A stretch of 64,000 nt of DNA from Paraburkholderia panacisoli (lineage in GTDB: Bacteria > Pseudomonadota > Gammaproteobacteria > Burkholderiales > Burkholderiaceae). A program made the translations under genes and the position numbers. Below the pieces are notes generated by a model, which worked only from the letters and a program-made list of their open reading frames with translations, was not told where the DNA came from and made no database searches. This document shows positions 61,417 through 64,000 of the stretch, one piece after another. Location: assembly GCF_008369935.1 (NCBI RefSeq), contig NZ_VTUZ01000019.1:62001-126000 (forward strand). Direction: 5' to 3'. The number at the start of each line of letters is the position of its first letter. Position 1 is the stretch's first letter.

Positions 61417-61878
61417 TCAACGTTCGCCTTGCTGGCGCAACAATTCTTCTCGCAGTCGCAGCAGCGGCGCTTTGGTGTCCTCGTCGGCCCAGGTATCGAG
61501 ATCGTCGATCGCGCGCTGGCAGCCGTCGAGCACCAGGTCGAGGTCCACCGGCACGCCGTTGTTCAGCGCGAATTCGATGGTCTCGGCGAACTGCTGGCAC
61601 TCGTCCTCGCCGTATGAGATGTCGAGGTTGTCGGCGATCACCTCGGCGATGTTGCTGCGCGCGCGGTCGTCGGGCGTCACCATCTCGACGATGCCGCGTG
61701 CGACCGCCGGCGAGTAGTACAGCGCGATGTCGAGCCATTGCGCCGGATCGAAATCGGCCTGGTCGAACTGGTTCTCGAAGTACTCGATCGCTTCCTGTTC
61801 GTGCGCTTCGTCAGCGTCGACGCTGATGCACAACTGCTCGAAAAATTCTTCCCGCTCGCTGCGGATATAACCGTCCAT
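61417..61878 (-). CDS. Acidic protein of unknown function
   Basis: A 153-residue soluble, strongly acidic protein starting MDGYIRSEREEFFEQLCISV. It is rich in Asp and Glu (for example ADEAHEQEAIEYFENQFDQA) and looks mostly helical. No membrane segment, signal peptide or catalytic motif is visible, and I do not recognise a family. ATG 61878 is preferred to the upstream ATG at 61944. It is transcribed alone and ends before a strong hairpin. Confidence 0.65.
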   Translation of the reverse strand: MDGYIRSEREEFFEQLCISVDADEAHEQEAIEYFENQFDQADFDPAQWLDIALYYSPAVARGIVEMVTPDDRARSNIAEVIADNLDISYGEDECQQFAETIEFALNNGVPVDLDLVLDGCQRAIDDLDTWADEDTKAPLLRLREELLRQQGER

Positions 61879-62106
61879 CGATGCCTCGTCTGCTGAATGC
61901 CGGATGCCAGAAATTGCCAGGTGGACGGGCGATGCCTCGTCCACGCGGCACGCATTATAGGACGGCTGGCTGACGACACGGCCGCCGGGCGCGTGACGGA
62001 TTGACCGCGCGGCGTGTAATAGTGCCTTCCTGTTGCGGGTGATTTTCCGTCGTGCGCCGGTCGTTAGACTCCGCTTGACCGTTCGGGTCGAGTCAATCGG
62101 AGAATC

Positions 62107-62396
62107 ATGATGAGGGCAGTTTGGGTACCGTTGTGGGTCGGCTTGCTGGGCGCGGCAATGTTTGGTGGGGGGGCGGCCGGGCCGTGGGCTTGACGCGGGC
62201 CGAAGTGCTCGCCGAACTGGCCGACTATAAGAGCGTCGGCTACCAATTCAGCGAAGTGGATTATCCACAGACGGCGATCGACGCCACCCGCAAGGTGGTC
62301 GCGCTGCACGCCGAACGCGCGGCGGCTGCTGCGAGCGCTGCGAAAGTGGCTGACGCAGCCGGCCAGGCGCAGGCGGTGCGGGTAGAAATCGATTGA
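62107..62396 (+). pseudogene. DUF4148 protein gene with a frameshift in a G7 tract
   Basis: A Shine-Dalgarno (GGAG) and ATG at 62107 begin a signal-peptide-like stretch (RAVWVPLWVGLLGAAMFGGG) that runs into TGA at 62191. The +1-shifted frame continues with LTRAEVLAELADYKSVGYQF and DYPQTAIDATRKVVALHAE, a DUF4148-type sequence common in Burkholderia, to the stop at 62396. The two parts join if the seven-G run at 62166-62172 had eight G residues. It is therefore a recent pseudogene, a phase-variable gene in the off state, or a sequencing error. DUF4148 proteins are small exported proteins of unknown function. Confidence 0.7.
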
Positions 62397-62498
62397 TTGC
62401 CGCTTGCTGCCGGTAGTTGCCGGTGAGTGAACCTGATGCCGGTGAACGCGGACGAATACCAGTCAGCGGCCAGTCAATGGCGGCGCCATGCACCCACC

Positions 62499-63365
62499 CT
62501 AAGCCGTCTCCGCCACCCACGCATCGAACCACTCGCGCGGCTGCGCGATTTCGTTCTGGGCGGCCACCAGCTCCAGCTCATAACGTCCGGCCTGCCACGT
62601 CGTCTTGACCACCGCATTCACCGCAGCCAGCGTGTGCTCGAAAGCCGCGCGAATCGAGTCCCCGAGCAGCGTGCGCGCGACGAACACCGCGCTCGTCAGA
62701 TCGCCGACCCCCACCGGCTGCCGCGCGAACGGATAGAGCGGGCGTTGCCCCATCCACGCCTCGCGTTCGGTGACAACCAGCATATTGAAGCGGTCGGCGG
62801 GACTGTTGCGGTCGAGCAGATGTTTAACCAGCACCAGCTTCGGCCCGCGCGCGATCACTTCGCGGCATGCCGTCACGGCTTCTTCGAGCGTCTCGATCTC
62901 CCGACCCACCAGCCGCTGCAATTCGACGTGATTCGGCGCCATTGCGTCGGCCACTTGCGGCATGGTGCGCACGAGAAACTCCTGGATGCCCGGCTCGACC
63001 TTGCAGCCGCTCGTCGCGCCCATCACCGGATCGCAGAAGTACCATGCGCGCGGATTGGCGGCCTTCACGGCCGTCACGATCTCCACCACCGACTGTGCCT
63101 GCTTGGGCGTGCCCAGATAGCCGGAGAGCACGGCGTCGCAGCGCGGCAGCATGCCGATCGCGCCGATGCCTTCCACCAGTTCTTCCATCTGCGACGCGTC
63201 GATCGCGCTGCCGCTCCAATGGCCGTATTGCGTGTGATTCGAGAACTGCACGGTATTGAGCGGCCAGACATTGACGCCGAGGCGGCGCATCGGAAACACG
63301 GCCGCGCTGTTGCCGGCGTGTCCGAAGACGACATGTGACTGGATGCTCAGAACATTTTTCGTCAT
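62499..63365 (-). CDS. pdxY: Pyridoxal kinase PdxY
   Basis: A 288-residue PfkB-like kinase that phosphorylates pyridoxal to pyridoxal 5'-phosphate in the salvage pathway. NVLSIQSHVVFGHAGNSAA at the N-terminus, WPLNTVQFSNHTQYGHWSG, CDPVMG and the GVGDLTSAVF motif near residue 222 (anion hole and catalytic Asp) match PdxY and PdxK. Length is standard. It is transcribed on the - strand, about 240 bases from the 3' end of glgA. Confidence 0.93.
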   Translation of the reverse strand: MTKNVLSIQSHVVFGHAGNSAAVFPMRRLGVNVWPLNTVQFSNHTQYGHWSGSAIDASQMEELVEGIGAIGMLPRCDAVLSGYLGTPKQAQSVVEIVTAVKAANPRAWYFCDPVMGATSGCKVEPGIQEFLVRTMPQVADAMAPNHVELQRLVGREIETLEEAVTACREVIARGPKLVLVKHLLDRNSPADRFNMLVVTEREAWMGQRPLYPFARQPVGVGDLTSAVFVARTLLGDSIRAAFEHTLAAVNAVVKTTWQAGRYELELVAAQNEIAQPREWFDAWVAETA

Positions 63366-63609
63366 GGTATGGCCCGCGCAACCGGTGATGCGCGATCAAA
63401 AGAAGCGGGAAGGTGCGCCGCGCCAGGGATCCGAGGTGGGCCCGTCGCCGCGCGGCAGGACTGCATTCAGATGGTGCAAGAAAAATGCGCGCTTTGCATT
63501 GTCAGGAAACAATACATGAGTTTGCCGCGCGCGAGTCGATCCGTCCCCGCGTTTGTTGCGCCGAACCATCAGACGCGAGACGCAAGGCAGGGCGGTGAAG
63601 CGAGTCGAT

Positions 63610-64000
63610 TCAGATCAGTTCGCGGTACAGCGCCAGATAGCGCTCCGCCGATGCGCCCCAGCCGAAATCCTGGCGCATCGCCCGCCGTTGCGTCGCTTTC
63701 CATTCGGTGCGCCGGTCGTAGAGGGCGAACGCGCGGCGGATCGCGGCGGCCAGCCCCTTCGGTTCGAACCGTTCGAAGACGAAGCCAGTGGCGAGATCGT
63801 CGGCGAGATTTTCGAGCGATGCGTCCATGACCGTATCCGCGAGGCCGCCCACGTAATGCACGAGCGGCAGCGATCCATAAGCGAGCGCATACAGTTGCGT
63901 GAGCCCGCAGGGCTCGAAACGCGACGGCACCGCGATCACGTCGCTGCCCGCGACGATGGTGTGCGCGAGTGTTTCATCGAAGCCCAGCTCCACCGCGACC
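63610..64000 (-). CDS. glgA: Glycogen synthase GlgA, C-terminal part (cut by window edge)
   Basis: The last 130 residues or so of a GT5 starch/glycogen synthase. DVIAVPSRFEPCGLTQLYAL followed by AYGSLPLVHYVGGLADTVMD is the conserved nucleotide-sugar binding and catalytic Glu region of GlgA; it ends with a helix, RYLALYRELI. The 5' portion lies beyond base 64000. GlgA extends glycogen from ADP-glucose. Other glg genes are not in this window. Confidence 0.9.
   Translation of the reverse strand, partial: VAVELGFDETLAHTIVAGSDVIAVPSRFEPCGLTQLYALAYGSLPLVHYVGGLADTVMDASLENLADDLATGFVFERFEPKGLAAAIRRAFALYDRRTEWKATQRRAMRQDFGWGASAERYLALYRELI

Overview
The window is about 64 kb of GC-rich chromosome from a betaproteobacterium, most likely Burkholderia sensu lato (Paraburkholderia-like). 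The supports are a double-length UvrA, a cellulose locus that includes bcsE/F/G, a hut operon using HutF plus HutG, a DUF4148 protein, and AidB-type and MHS-type catabolic genes. This placement is an inference from gene content; there is no rRNA gene or species marker. I saw no tRNA, rRNA, CRISPR array, insertion sequence or prophage.

Layout. 1-5.7 kb: a catabolic group on the + strand (acyl-CoA dehydrogenase cut by the window edge, class III CoA-transferase, MHS transporter, two-domain Asp/Glu racemase-like protein). 6-12 kb: a 1971-residue UvrA with four ATPase domains behind a perfect LexA (SOS) box. 12-16.3 kb: an AT-rich gap, a GlxA-type regulator, an orphan RmlC, a DUF1328 membrane peptide, a decayed OmpA domain and dgkA. 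16.6-32.2 kb: a nine-gene cellulose operon in the order bcsB-Z-C-E-F-Q-A-G-R, with most junctions overlapping. It should make cellulose, export it through BcsC, and modify it with phosphoethanolamine through BcsG. 32.1-41.8 kb: a divergent arginine/lysine exporter and ArgP pair, a LysR/M20 amidohydrolase/MHS transporter group, an MFS exporter coupled to a PRC-barrel lipoprotein, and an NCS2 purine permease. 42-46 kb: an ArsR repressor with an operator over its own start codon, a DUF899 thioredoxin-like protein, and a divergent LysR/NAD-epimerase pair. 46.4-54.7 kb: the histidine utilisation operon hutH-C-U-D-I-F-G, the five-step route through formylglutamate, with HutC-type operators in front. 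55-64 kb: a His-rich exported micropeptide, an HTH/coiled-coil protein, AraC plus DUF3857-transglutaminase, a LivK-like binding protein, an acidic protein, a frameshifted DUF4148 gene, pdxY and the 3' end of glgA.

The points most worth a second look are the ArsR gene that looks leaderless with its operator on the start codon, the SOS box in front of the fused UvrA, an Asn where BcsZ should carry its catalytic Asp, the 44-residue His-rich peptide gene, the G-tract frameshift in the DUF4148 gene, and the racemase-like protein with only one complete Cys pair. Starts were chosen from Shine-Dalgarno spacing and family N-termini; several are GTG or TTG.
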